Positions 49,679-58,284 of a DNA stretch of 64,000 bases are shown piece after piece (the first letter of the stretch is position 1; each line of letters opens with the position of its first letter). The notes under the pieces were generated by a model. The model was not told where the DNA came from. It ran no database searches and saw nothing but the letters and a program-made list of their open reading frames with translations. The stretch comes from Algoriphagus taiwanensis (GTDB lineage: Bacteria > Bacteroidota > Bacteroidia > Cytophagales > Cyclobacteriaceae), in NCBI RefSeq assembly GCF_036245645.1, contig NZ_BTPE01000001.1, positions 62,001-126,000 on the forward strand. The letters run 5' to 3'. Position numbers and translations under genes: made by a program.

Positions 49679-50794
49679 ATGAATTCAAAAACGTCATTTA
49701 TGTATAAAAAAATGAAACTCCGCTTATTGCCAATAACAATGGGCTTGGCTATAGCGACACTTTTACCCGGCTGTGGCCTTTTTAATAAAAAAGGTTCAGC
49801 CAGTGAAAAGGCCAATAGGAGAGGGGAAGTGACTGGTGTTCCCAAGCGGGCCAGCTGGTCTCAAAACCTCCCGATCGACATGGTTCCTGTCAAAGCCGGG
49901 ACTTTTTGGATGGGACAATCTGATGAGGATATTGCCTACACCCAGTCCTCAATGAATAAACAGATCACGATTTCTGAATTTTTCATGGATAAGTATGAAG
50001 TATCCAATAATAAATATCGCCAGTTTTTGGAGGCGGTGAAAAATGGAGAATTAGCCACAGGTACCCCTACTACCTTGAAAGACCCTCCCACATTCAACTA
50101 TGATGAACTGAGACCTGACACTACTGTTTGGTCTACCAGCTTTTCTTATCATTATGGAGATCCTTTGATGGAGTTTTATTTTGATCACCCTGCCTTTGAC
50201 AATTATCCTGTAGTGGGAATCTCATGGGATCAGGCTAAACAATACTGTGAGTGGAGAACCTATCATCTCCGAGCAAATGATGAAGCTGATTTTGACGTAC
50301 CTGCATTCCGCCTTCCTTCTGAAGCAGAATGGGAATATGCAGCTAAAGGTGGAAAAGATGTGGCCAAATATCCTTGGGGTGGCCCATACCTTAAGAATAA
50401 AAGAGGTTGCTTAATGGCCAATTTCAAGCCAGGTAGAGGTAACTACATCGATGATGGATTTGCATACACTGCTCCTGTTGATGTATTTGCACCTAATGGA
50501 TTTGGCTTATATAACATGTCAGGTAACGTCGCTGAATGGGTGATGGATGCCTACAAAACAACTTCAAGAGTGGACACTTGGGATTTGGATCCAGTATATG
50601 ATGATCCAAACGAACCTAGAAAGATCGTAAGAGGTGGAAGCTGGAAGGATATCGCCCATTATTTGGAGACTTCTACTAGAACGTACGAATATCAAGATGT
50701 AGCTCAAGCGCATATCGGATTCCGAACTGCAATGACATTCATGGGTCGATCAGGTTCTATGGACGTCAAAGCAACTAAAAGAGCAAGAAGATAA
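49679..50794 (+). CDS. gldK: Type IX secretion ring lipoprotein GldK
   Basis: GldK (PorK) and GldN form the periplasmic ring of the type IX secretion and gliding machinery under the outer membrane. The lipoprotein has a lipobox LLPGC and an FGE-sulfatase-type domain: DMVPVKAGTFWMGQSDED, FFMDKYEVSNNKYRQFL, RLPSEAEWEYAAKGG, GFGLYNMSGNVAEWVMDAY, KIVRGGSWKD and HIGFRTAM. The enzyme family's catalytic cysteines are not needed and no pair is visible. ATG at 49679; ATG 49700 or 49712 would also keep the lipobox. First of gldKLMN. Confidence 0.96.
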   Translation: MNSKTSFMYKKMKLRLLPITMGLAIATLLPGCGLFNKKGSASEKANRRGEVTGVPKRASWSQNLPIDMVPVKAGTFWMGQSDEDIAYTQSSMNKQITISEFFMDKYEVSNNKYRQFLEAVKNGELATGTPTTLKDPPTFNYDELRPDTTVWSTSFSYHYGDPLMEFYFDHPAFDNYPVVGISWDQAKQYCEWRTYHLRANDEADFDVPAFRLPSEAEWEYAAKGGKDVAKYPWGGPYLKNKRGCLMANFKPGRGNYIDDGFAYTAPVDVFAPNGFGLYNMSGNVAEWVMDAYKTTSRVDTWDLDPVYDDPNEPRKIVRGGSWKDIAHYLETSTRTYEYQDVAQAHIGFRTAMTFMGRSGSMDVKATKRARR

Positions 50795-50843
50795 ACCACA
50801 TAAAACCCCTACAAAAACCTTAACCTTAATTTAAAATTCAAAA

Positions 50844-51614
50844 ATGGCTAGTAAAGGCAATTTCTTTTATTCAAGCGTGATGCCTAAAATTTATGGTATC
50901 GGAGCTGCAGTAGTAATTCTAGGTGCGATGTTTAAGATCCTCGATTGGCAAGGTGCCAACTTGATGATCGGTGTAGGCTTGAGCACCGAGGCAGTCATCT
51001 TCTTCCTTTCTGCCTTTGAGCCTAGGCAAGAAGATGTAGATTGGAGTAAAATTTACCCTGAACTAGCCGACGGGGGATCTAAGAAAGGTAAAGGAGATGA
51101 TGTGTCAGCTAAGCTTGATGACATGCTTTCCAAAGCTAAAATCGGTCCTGAGCTTATCGAAAGCCTAGGTAAGGGAATGAGCAACTTGGCAACCTCTGCA
51201 GAAAAGATGGGCAACTTAGCCGATGCTGCTGTAGCTACTAACGAGTATGCAACCAACGTAAAGACAGCAGCCAAAACCTTGGTTGACATGAATACCTCTT
51301 ACAGCAAGACTGCCGCTGCACTTACAGAGATGTCTTCTGCTTCTCAAGATGCCAAAGCGTATCATTCACAGGTACAAGCTGTGACCAAGAATCTTTCTGC
51401 CCTCAATGCAGTATATGAAATGGAACTTCAGGATGCAAACAGCCACGTGAAGACATTGAATAAGTTCTATAGCAACATGACTTCTGCCATGCAAGGTCTG
51501 ACCGAAGCTGGAAAAGAGACTGAAGCCTTCAAAAATGAGTTGGCAAAGTTGAATCAAAATGTAAGTTCACTCAATAAAATCTATGGCGGAATGCTTTCTG
51601 CCATGAAAGGTTAA
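50844..51614 (+). CDS. gldL: Type IX secretion/gliding motor protein GldL
   Basis: GldL forms, with GldM, the proton-driven inner-membrane motor that powers type IX secretion and gliding. The 256-residue protein has two membrane helices near the N-terminus (about 14-32, IYGIGAAVVILGAMFKILD, and 35-56, GANLMIGVGLSTEAVIFFLSAFE) with a conserved Glu in the second helix (STEAVIFF), thought to carry protons. After FEPRQEDVDWSKIYPEL a long cytoplasmic helical region follows. ATG at 50844, 49 bases after gldK. Confidence 0.96.
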   Translation: MASKGNFFYSSVMPKIYGIGAAVVILGAMFKILDWQGANLMIGVGLSTEAVIFFLSAFEPRQEDVDWSKIYPELADGGSKKGKGDDVSAKLDDMLSKAKIGPELIESLGKGMSNLATSAEKMGNLADAAVATNEYATNVKTAAKTLVDMNTSYSKTAAALTEMSSASQDAKAYHSQVQAVTKNLSALNAVYEMELQDANSHVKTLNKFYSNMTSAMQGLTEAGKETEAFKNELAKLNQNVSSLNKIYGGMLSAMKG

Positions 51615-51651
51615 TCTCGTCCATTCATCTAAATAAAGAATTCAAAAAAAG

Positions 51652-53250
51652 ATGGCAGGAGCTAAAGAGACACCTAGACAACGGATGATCGGGATGATGT
51701 ACTTGGTCCTGACGGCCCTTTTGGCACTTCAGGTTAGTAATCAGATCCTCCAGAAGTTTGTTCTCATCAATGATGGGATGGAAAGAACTTCACGGAACTA
51801 CATTTCAAAAAATGAATTTACTGTCAATTCCATCAAAGCGACAGTAGAGGAGCAAGGTAACAATCCAAAGGATGTTCCCAAAGTAGCTGCAGCGCAGCAG
51901 GTAAGAGAGGCCACGAAAGAAATTACCGTGTACCTTGAAGACCTAAAGCAGGAATTGATTACTCAGGCTAATGCCAAAAATGAAGAAGGTAACTTCGTCA
52001 ATGCGGCGTTGAAAAATACTGAGGTTCCTGGTAATATGTTTGCCAATAATGGTAAAGGCGACGAGCTAAAAGAAAGATTGAATGCTTACCCTACCAAGGT
52101 ATCTGAAATCCTTAATGGAATTGGAATTACCGGAGTAAGCTTCAAGCCTATCGCACTTGACGCTTCTGAAATAGAGATTTTTGCGAATGATAGAGAGGTA
52201 AAGGGTAAAAGCTTTACCAACCTGAATTTTGTGAAATCTCCGGTTGGTGCTGTAATGGCTTTGCTTTCTCAGTTTCAAAATGAGGTTTTGAACATTGAAG
52301 GAGAAGCATTGGCTCAAATTACCCAATCGATCGGTTCATTTTATTTCAAAGCTGATATCCTCGAAGGTAAGATTGCTGCGGTTTCAAATGTAGTGGCTGC
52401 AGGGACCAAGTTTGAAGGAGATATGTTTATTGCTTCCGCTTCCTCATCAGCTGCTCCTACCATGACTCTCAACGGTCGATCAGTTCCGGTTGAAAATGGA
52501 TTTGGAAAGGTGGAATTCGTAGTACCTCCTGCAGGCAGCTACGATGATCGTGGTCTTTCCAGACAAGTTTTGAAAGGGGAAATTGTGACCAACGTTGGTG
52601 GTGAAGATCAGGTTATCCCTGTGGAATACGAGTACTTTGTAGCTAGACCGGTGATCAAAGTGTCTTCAGAGGTAGTTCAGCAATTGTATGCAGACTGTGC
52701 CAATGAGCTTTTGATTGAAGTCCCTGCCTTAGGAAATTCTTATTCTCCAGAATTTGCTATTTCAAATGGTCAGTCTATTAAAGGAAATAATCCAGGTCAG
52801 GTGACCATCATTCCGGGCGCTTCTGGTAAAGTAACCATCGGCGTAAGTTCCGGTGGAAATAAAATCGGCGATGTGGCGTTTGACATTAAGCCGGTACCAG
52901 CACCTACCATCCGCGTGGTTGGGTCCAATGGGAGTGAAGTTGATTTGAGTCAGGCTCAAGCTATCAATGTTCTTTCCGGAATTAAAGTGGTAGCTGTTCC
53001 AGAGCCGACTTTCGCCAGAACAATGGCAAAAGATGCCAACTTCGAAGTGACTGGTGGTGAACTTATCCTTCTTAGAAGTGAGGTTCCTAGACAGACTATC
53101 CCAATCGGTGGCAGCATGCGTTCTTTGCTCGAAAGTGCAAGACCGGGTGATGATATTGTGGTGAGAGTGACACAAGTAACACGAACAAACTTCAGAGGAA
53201 ACAAAATCAACTCTGAACTAAGAGAAATCAAGAGAATTGCCGTTAAGTAA
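51652..53250 (+). CDS. gldM: Type IX secretion/gliding motor protein GldM
   Basis: GldM anchors in the inner membrane next to GldL and reaches across the periplasm to the GldK/N ring. The 532-residue protein has the conserved N-terminus KETPRQRMIGMMYLVLTALLALQVS with one membrane helix, a helical first periplasmic domain (about 35-220), and three beta-rich domains (about 225-530; for example ASSSAAPTMTLNGRSVPVENG, VIKVSSEVVQQLYADCANELL and PAPTIRVVGSNGSEVDLS). Length fits family members (about 515-530). ATG at 51652; gldN follows after 24 bases. Confidence 0.96.
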   Translation: MAGAKETPRQRMIGMMYLVLTALLALQVSNQILQKFVLINDGMERTSRNYISKNEFTVNSIKATVEEQGNNPKDVPKVAAAQQVREATKEITVYLEDLKQELITQANAKNEEGNFVNAALKNTEVPGNMFANNGKGDELKERLNAYPTKVSEILNGIGITGVSFKPIALDASEIEIFANDREVKGKSFTNLNFVKSPVGAVMALLSQFQNEVLNIEGEALAQITQSIGSFYFKADILEGKIAAVSNVVAAGTKFEGDMFIASASSSAAPTMTLNGRSVPVENGFGKVEFVVPPAGSYDDRGLSRQVLKGEIVTNVGGEDQVIPVEYEYFVARPVIKVSSEVVQQLYADCANELLIEVPALGNSYSPEFAISNGQSIKGNNPGQVTIIPGASGKVTIGVSSGGNKIGDVAFDIKPVPAPTIRVVGSNGSEVDLSQAQAINVLSGIKVVAVPEPTFARTMAKDANFEVTGGELILLRSEVPRQTIPIGGSMRSLLESARPGDDIVVRVTQVTRTNFRGNKINSELREIKRIAVK

Positions 53251-53274
53251 GCAGTTCTGCAAACTACCTATAGT

Positions 53275-54090
53275 ATGAAACGATTGGTGCAAAAATTCTT
53301 CCTCCTTGCCTTTATCCTGCTTGGCTTTAGTCTTCAGGGTGTAGAGGCGCAAGTAGCCACAAGTGTCAACCCATCTGGTTTTGGGGATCGGCAGTTTGAT
53401 ATGGATACTGTCTATTCTGTGAAAAGAATCAGGGAAGATGATAAAATGTATCAAATCTCTGTATGGAGAAGAATTGACCTGAGAGAGAAATATAATCTTT
53501 CACTCTATGGTTCTGGTGATAACAAAGCCAATGGAATCGTAAATCAAATTTACAAGGCAGTTGTAGATGAAAATGCCCTTGAAGTATTTGGGGATGAAAA
53601 TTTCACCCAGCCTTTATCCATCGCAGAGTTTCAGGAGAATTTCTGGATTTCCGCCAACGGGGATTCCATTTTTGTCAAGCAGCTGTATTACTTGGATTTC
53701 AAAGAGGACTTTGTGTTTGAAAAGCATCATTCAAAGACCATCTTCGATATCAAATATTTGGAATTGGTGATGCCATCTGCGACCAATGCCAACGCTGGAC
53801 AAAAGACCATCGCTTACATTAGGTACAAGGACTTTGTCAATTATTTCAAAAATCATCCTGAAGCTAGATGGTTAAATTATCAAAACATCTCTAAAAGTTT
53901 GACCTATGACGAAGCTTTTGAGTCCCGTCTTTTCAGGTCAGTAGTTAGAAGGTTTACCAATCCAGATGAGGCTTTGATTGCCGATTTGATAGATGGTGAG
54001 CATCCTAATCCTGAGATGCAAGCCTATCTCAACTCTCTGGCTTTTGAATACAAACTATTAGAATTTGAAAATTCACTCTGGGAGTGGTAA
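53275..54090 (+). CDS. gldN: Type IX secretion ring protein GldN
   Basis: GldN (PorN) pairs with GldK in the periplasmic ring. The 271-residue protein has a signal peptide ending near residue 24 (QGVEAQ), then the conserved DTVYSVKRIREDDKMYQISVWRRIDL in part, and the AEFQENFWISANGDSIFVKQLYYLD and IDLEYLELV-like IKYLELVMP segments. The C-terminal part is helical (FESRLFRSVVRRFTNPDEAL). Length fits GldN (about 290). ATG at 53275. It ends the porP-gldKLMN locus and is followed by a terminator shared with uvrC. Confidence 0.95.
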   Translation: MKRLVQKFFLLAFILLGFSLQGVEAQVATSVNPSGFGDRQFDMDTVYSVKRIREDDKMYQISVWRRIDLREKYNLSLYGSGDNKANGIVNQIYKAVVDENALEVFGDENFTQPLSIAEFQENFWISANGDSIFVKQLYYLDFKEDFVFEKHHSKTIFDIKYLELVMPSATNANAGQKTIAYIRYKDFVNYFKNHPEARWLNYQNISKSLTYDEAFESRLFRSVVRRFTNPDEALIADLIDGEHPNPEMQAYLNSLAFEYKLLEFENSLWEW

Positions 54091-54092
54091 AA

Positions 54093-54125
54093 AATAAAAG
54101 GGGCTTAGGCCCCTTTATTTTTTTC
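54093..54125. terminator. Bidirectional terminator between gldN and uvrC
   Basis: AAAGGGGC (54097-54104) pairs with GCCCCTTT (54109-54116) with a TTAG loop that contains the uvrC stop (complement of TAA at 54105-54107). A's precede and T's follow, so it can end both genes. Confidence 0.78.
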
Positions 54126-55910
54126 TTTCCATTCCATCAGACTCTGTGCTCGGCTCATTCCTATCACTTCACTCAATTCTTCGAGGTTTGCAGCCTTTAT
54201 TTTTTTGACTGATTTGAAGTGCTTCAATAGTTTCTCCGCTGTATTCTCACCTATTCCAGGAATGGCCGTAAGCTGGGTTCCAAAAGCATTTTTGCTCCTT
54301 ACTTTACGGTGGAAGGTGATGGCAAATCGGTGTGCTTCGTCACGAATTCGTTGGAGTAATTTGAGACTCTCGGACTTCTTGTCAATATGAATAGGATAGG
54401 AGTCTCCTGGAAAATAGATTTCTTCCAGTCTTTTGGCAATGCCGATAATCGGCATTTTGCCGTAGATGCCCAATTCTTGCAAGGCCTCCACCGCAGATGA
54501 AAGTTGTCCCTTTCCTCCATCGATTACCACCAGTTTGGGTAGGGGCTTTTCCTCTTCCATTAGTCGTTTATATCTCCTGCCGACAATTTCTTTCATACTT
54601 GCAAAATCGTTGGGTCCTTCGACAGTTTTGATATGAAAGTGACGGTATTCTTTGACAGCAGCCTTTCCATTAAGGAAGCAAACCATGCTTGCCACCGGGC
54701 TAGTACCCATGATGTTGGAATTGTCAAAGCATTCGATGTGGTCAGGGATTTCCGGAAGACTCAAATCTTGCTGAAGCTGCTTGATGACCCGGTCCTTTTT
54801 ATCCTGATTGAGTCCCTGCAGTAGGGCCTTTTCCTTTTTGTAATACAAGGCGTTTTTCAGAGAAAGCTCAATCAGCTTTTTCTTATCACCAATTTTCGGA
54901 ACGCTGAGATCGAGTCCTTCGATTGGATTTTCAAGATTGATATTGGTTAGAGTTTCCGTTGCATCACTTTGAAACTGGTCCTGCAGGCGTATCAATGCCG
55001 TGATGAGCAATTCTTCTTCTGATTCATCCAGTCTCTTCTTCAATTCCACATTCTTGGAAGTAATCATCGCCCCGTTTTTGACTCGCATGTAGTTGACGTA
55101 GGCCGTTTTTTCATCAGCTACCAAGGTACAAACATCAAGATTTGAAATGCCAGGATTAGTAATGAGTGACTTCGCCTGATATTTTTCAAGCAAATCCAAT
55201 TTTTCCTTCATCCGATGAGCTTTTTCAAACTCCAATTTTTCAGCATGCTCCTGCATCTCTTGTTTGAAATAGGACTTAGCCACGCCAAGATTACCTTTCA
55301 GGATATGCTTGGCTTGTTCTAAATCTTTCAGGTAGGCAGCTTCTCGCTGATGGCCTACACAGGGACCTTGACAGTTGCCAATGTGGTATTCCAAGCAGAC
55401 TTTGTACTTTCCTTCATCAATTTTGTAAGGAGAAAGGTCCAAGCTGCAAGTTCGGATAGTAAAAAGCTCACGGATTAGATCCAGCACATTGTTCATGGCC
55501 TTGACACTTGCAAAAGGCCCGAAGTAGGTTCCCCTTTTGGGGATTAGTTTCCGGGTTGGGAATATCCTTGGGAAGTTTTCCCTGGTAATGAGCAAATAAG
55601 GGTAGGTCTTGTCATCCCTCAGCAGGATATTGTATTTGGGCTGGATCTTTTTGATCAGGTTGTTTTCCAAAAGGAGCGCATCCAGTTCCGAATTGACCAA
55701 GGTGATTTCTATCCTAGCAATCTCTTTGACCATTCTTCGGGTTTTCAGGTTGCTGCCGGAAAGTTTGTTGAAATAGCTACTGACCCTTTTTTTAAGGCTT
55801 TTGGCCTTGCCCACGTAGATCAGTTCATTTTCATGATTGAAATACTTATACACCCCCGGATGGTCGGGAAGCTGAAGATGATCAGAAGGCAAAAAGGACG
55901 AAGATTCCAT
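54105..55910 (-). CDS. uvrC: Excinuclease ABC subunit C
   Basis: UvrC makes the two incisions in nucleotide excision repair with UvrB. The 601-residue protein has the GIY-YIG nuclease domain at the N-terminus (DHPGVYKYFNHENELIYVGKAKSLKKR in parts), a cysteine-containing region CSLDLSPYKI and CLEYHIGNCQGPC, a UVR segment (about 200-235), and the RNase H-like second nuclease with IECFDNSNIMGTSPVASMV and KLVVIDGGKGQLS. Helix-hairpin-helix motifs close it (LTAIPGIGENTAEKLLKHF). ATG at 55910. Length fits the family (about 600). Confidence 0.97.
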   Translation of the reverse strand: MESSSFLPSDHLQLPDHPGVYKYFNHENELIYVGKAKSLKKRVSSYFNKLSGSNLKTRRMVKEIARIEITLVNSELDALLLENNLIKKIQPKYNILLRDDKTYPYLLITRENFPRIFPTRKLIPKRGTYFGPFASVKAMNNVLDLIRELFTIRTCSLDLSPYKIDEGKYKVCLEYHIGNCQGPCVGHQREAAYLKDLEQAKHILKGNLGVAKSYFKQEMQEHAEKLEFEKAHRMKEKLDLLEKYQAKSLITNPGISNLDVCTLVADEKTAYVNYMRVKNGAMITSKNVELKKRLDESEEELLITALIRLQDQFQSDATETLTNINLENPIEGLDLSVPKIGDKKKLIELSLKNALYYKKEKALLQGLNQDKKDRVIKQLQQDLSLPEIPDHIECFDNSNIMGTSPVASMVCFLNGKAAVKEYRHFHIKTVEGPNDFASMKEIVGRRYKRLMEEEKPLPKLVVIDGGKGQLSSAVEALQELGIYGKMPIIGIAKRLEEIYFPGDSYPIHIDKKSESLKLLQRIRDEAHRFAITFHRKVRSKNAFGTQLTAIPGIGENTAEKLLKHFKSVKKIKAANLEELSEVIGMSRAQSLMEWKEKNKGA

Positions 55911-55924
55911 GGGTCAAAAATAAA

Positions 55925-55951
55925 AAAACAGACCGGGAATCGATCTGTTTT
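55925..55951 (-). terminator. Terminator of the penicillin-binding protein gene
   Basis: AAAACAGA (55925-55932) and TCTGTTTT (55944-55951) form an 8-bp stem with an 11-base loop; on the minus strand T's follow. It lies 24 bases past the PBP stop and 15 bases before the uvrC ATG. Confidence 0.65.
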
Positions 55952-55974
55952 CTATTGGATGAAAATTGTCTGAA

Positions 55975-58281
55975 TTAGAAATCGTTTTTCTTGGCATCGT
56001 AGTCAAAGTCGGCAAAGCGCTGACTTTCCTGCTCGTATTTGTCACAGTCTATTTCAATGCTAAGTGGCCTCTCTGGTCTTGGGAACGGCCCTTTGGTGTA
56101 GCCGAGTGAAGGATCTGCATAGACTTTGGACATATATTTGACCCAAATGGGACGAGCTGTTCTTCCACCCTGACCTGCTGTCCAGCTTCGGAAGTGGATA
56201 GCGCGGTCATCTCCGCCAACCCATGTGCCTGATACTAAGTCTTTGCTGACACCCATGTACCATCCATCGGAAGCATTTTGCGTGGTACCCGTCTTTCCTC
56301 CCAATTCATTGCCTTCTCGAAGTGTCCAAGGCACTCCTTGGGAAGTACCTGATTCCTCCTCAAATCCTCCCCGAAGCATGTAGAGCATCAAGTAGGCGTG
56401 TTCCTCGGTCATCGCAGGGCGTTTTTTGGGAGTGAATTGTTGAATGACATTTCCGTTTTTGTCTTCGATCCGATCGATATAGAAAGGTGTGGTATGCTCA
56501 CCCTTATTCACGAAGGTTCCAAAAGCTCCGACCATTTCAAAAACGGATACATCATTTACTCCAAGGGCTAGGGAAGGCACTTCTTCCAAATCACTCGTCA
56601 CCCCAATTCTCTTGGCGGTCTCTACCACGATTTTGGGACTTAGCTTTTTCATCATGTAAGCGGTCACAGAGTTGATCGACTGTGCCATTGCTCTACGGAT
56701 GGTCATTTTCTGATAAGAAAACTTTCCGTCTGCATTGGAAGGACTCCAAGCAGGTTGTCCGGGAATGTAGACTTCTACTGGTTGATCGACTACTGAATAA
56801 CATGGGCTGTATCCATTTTCTATCGCTGCTGCATAGACGAATGGTTTGAATGTAGATCCTGGTTGCCGCTTACTCTGCTTGACGTGGTCAAACTTGAAGT
56901 ATTTGTGATCAATACCTCCCACCCAAGCTTTGATGTGTCCGGTATGAGCATCCATGCTGACAAATCCGGTTTGAAGGAACTTTTTGTAATACCGAAGCGA
57001 ATCCATGGTGCTCATGAGGGTGTCTATTTCCCCTCTTTCCCATGAGAATACCCGCATTCTCTTTTTCTCGTTGAGTTTGATGTCGATAGAATCGGTATCA
57101 TTTCCGTAGCGGTTCCTTAGAAGACGATAGGCTTCAGTTCTTTTGACGGCGTCTTCAATGAAGTTGGGAATCACCTGCCAATTTTCATCAATCCAAGGAT
57201 CCCGGCTTCCCATTTCTTTGTAAAAGGCCTTTTGCAATTCAGACATGTGTTCTGCCACGGCTTCTTCAGCGTATCGCTGCATTCGACTGTCAATAGTCAC
57301 GTGGATTTTCAGCCCATCACCAAAAAGATCATAGGCAGTCCCATCTGATTTGAGATTCTCTTTGGTCCACTTGATCATATCCGCTTTTACTATTTCGCGG
57401 AAATAGGTCGCCAAACCAATGTTATGGTTTTGAACTTTGTAATCCAGCTCGATAGGAAGCTTGGAAATGGAGTCATATTCCGCTTCAGTTAAGGCTTCAT
57501 TCTTTACCATTTGGTACAAGACGGTGTTTCTTCTTCGAAGAGAATTATCCGGATTGAAAACAGGGCTGTAATAGGTTGGAGCCTTGAAAAGTCCTACCAA
57601 AACTGCTGATTCCTGTACATTTAGCTCAGCCGGAGTCTTGTTGAAGAAGGTCGAAGCTGCAGTTTTGATCCCATAGGCATTGGACCCAAACTCAGAAGTA
57701 TTCAAATAGAGGGTCAGGATCTCATCTTTGGTATAGGCTTTTTCCAGCTGGGTAGCCACGATCCATTCCTTGGTCTTGATAATAAGCATTCTCAGGCCCG
57801 GAACATTGCTAAGCACTCCCTGACTTGCATCTGTTCTGGTTTTAAAGAGGTTTTTGGCTGTTTGCTGGGAAAGAGTGGAGCCTCCTCCTGCATCTTGGCC
57901 CAAGATCAAGGACTTCACAATCACCCGGATCATGGCAGTCATGTCTATTCCGGAGTGGCTGTCGAAGCGCACATCTTCCGTGGCGATGAGGGCGTTGACC
58001 AAGTTTGGAGAAAGGTCCTCGTAGTCTACAGGACTTCTGTTTTCCCGAAAGTAAGTGCCTAAAAGCACTCCATCTGAAGAATATAGCTCGGAGGCAATTT
58101 CACTTTCTGGATTTTCCAAGGCTTTGAAGTCAGGAAGAGAACCAAAAAGCCCCAGGAAATTGATACTAACCATCCACACAAATAGGATGAAAAACAGAAC
58201 GCCGGCAATAAAGGCGATCCAGAGATATTTTATGGTTTTACCGGCCCAAGCAGCAAGGGTGGGTTTGGTAGTTTTAGACAT
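55975..58281 (-). CDS. Class A penicillin-binding protein (PBP1A-like)
   Basis: A bifunctional peptidoglycan synthase, 768 residues. One N-terminal membrane helix (about 18-42) is followed by the glycosyltransferase domain: NALIATEDVRFDSHSG with the catalytic Glu, GGGSTLSQQTAKNLF, and LYLNTSEFGSNAYGI. The transpeptidase domain has SxxK in QPGSTFKPFVYAAA, SxN in AQSINSVTAYM and KTG in LGGKTGTTQNASDGW. The C-terminal tail is short and polar. ATG at 58281, three bases after the sprE stop, so the two are translated from one message. It makes cell-wall glycan strands and cross-links them. Confidence 0.95.
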   Translation of the reverse strand: MSKTTKPTLAAWAGKTIKYLWIAFIAGVLFFILFVWMVSINFLGLFGSLPDFKALENPESEIASELYSSDGVLLGTYFRENRSPVDYEDLSPNLVNALIATEDVRFDSHSGIDMTAMIRVIVKSLILGQDAGGGSTLSQQTAKNLFKTRTDASQGVLSNVPGLRMLIIKTKEWIVATQLEKAYTKDEILTLYLNTSEFGSNAYGIKTAASTFFNKTPAELNVQESAVLVGLFKAPTYYSPVFNPDNSLRRRNTVLYQMVKNEALTEAEYDSISKLPIELDYKVQNHNIGLATYFREIVKADMIKWTKENLKSDGTAYDLFGDGLKIHVTIDSRMQRYAEEAVAEHMSELQKAFYKEMGSRDPWIDENWQVIPNFIEDAVKRTEAYRLLRNRYGNDTDSIDIKLNEKKRMRVFSWERGEIDTLMSTMDSLRYYKKFLQTGFVSMDAHTGHIKAWVGGIDHKYFKFDHVKQSKRQPGSTFKPFVYAAAIENGYSPCYSVVDQPVEVYIPGQPAWSPSNADGKFSYQKMTIRRAMAQSINSVTAYMMKKLSPKIVVETAKRIGVTSDLEEVPSLALGVNDVSVFEMVGAFGTFVNKGEHTTPFYIDRIEDKNGNVIQQFTPKKRPAMTEEHAYLMLYMLRGGFEEESGTSQGVPWTLREGNELGGKTGTTQNASDGWYMGVSKDLVSGTWVGGDDRAIHFRSWTAGQGGRTARPIWVKYMSKVYADPSLGYTKGPFPRPERPLSIEIDCDKYEQESQRFADFDYDAKKNDF

Positions 58282-58284
58282 AGT

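Noticed and set aside
55915..55922. TATTTTTG on the minus strand as a uvrC promoter
   Set aside because: It lies only 4 bases from the uvrC start, inside an A-rich tract that belongs to the PBP terminator; a leaderless message is possible but not supported.
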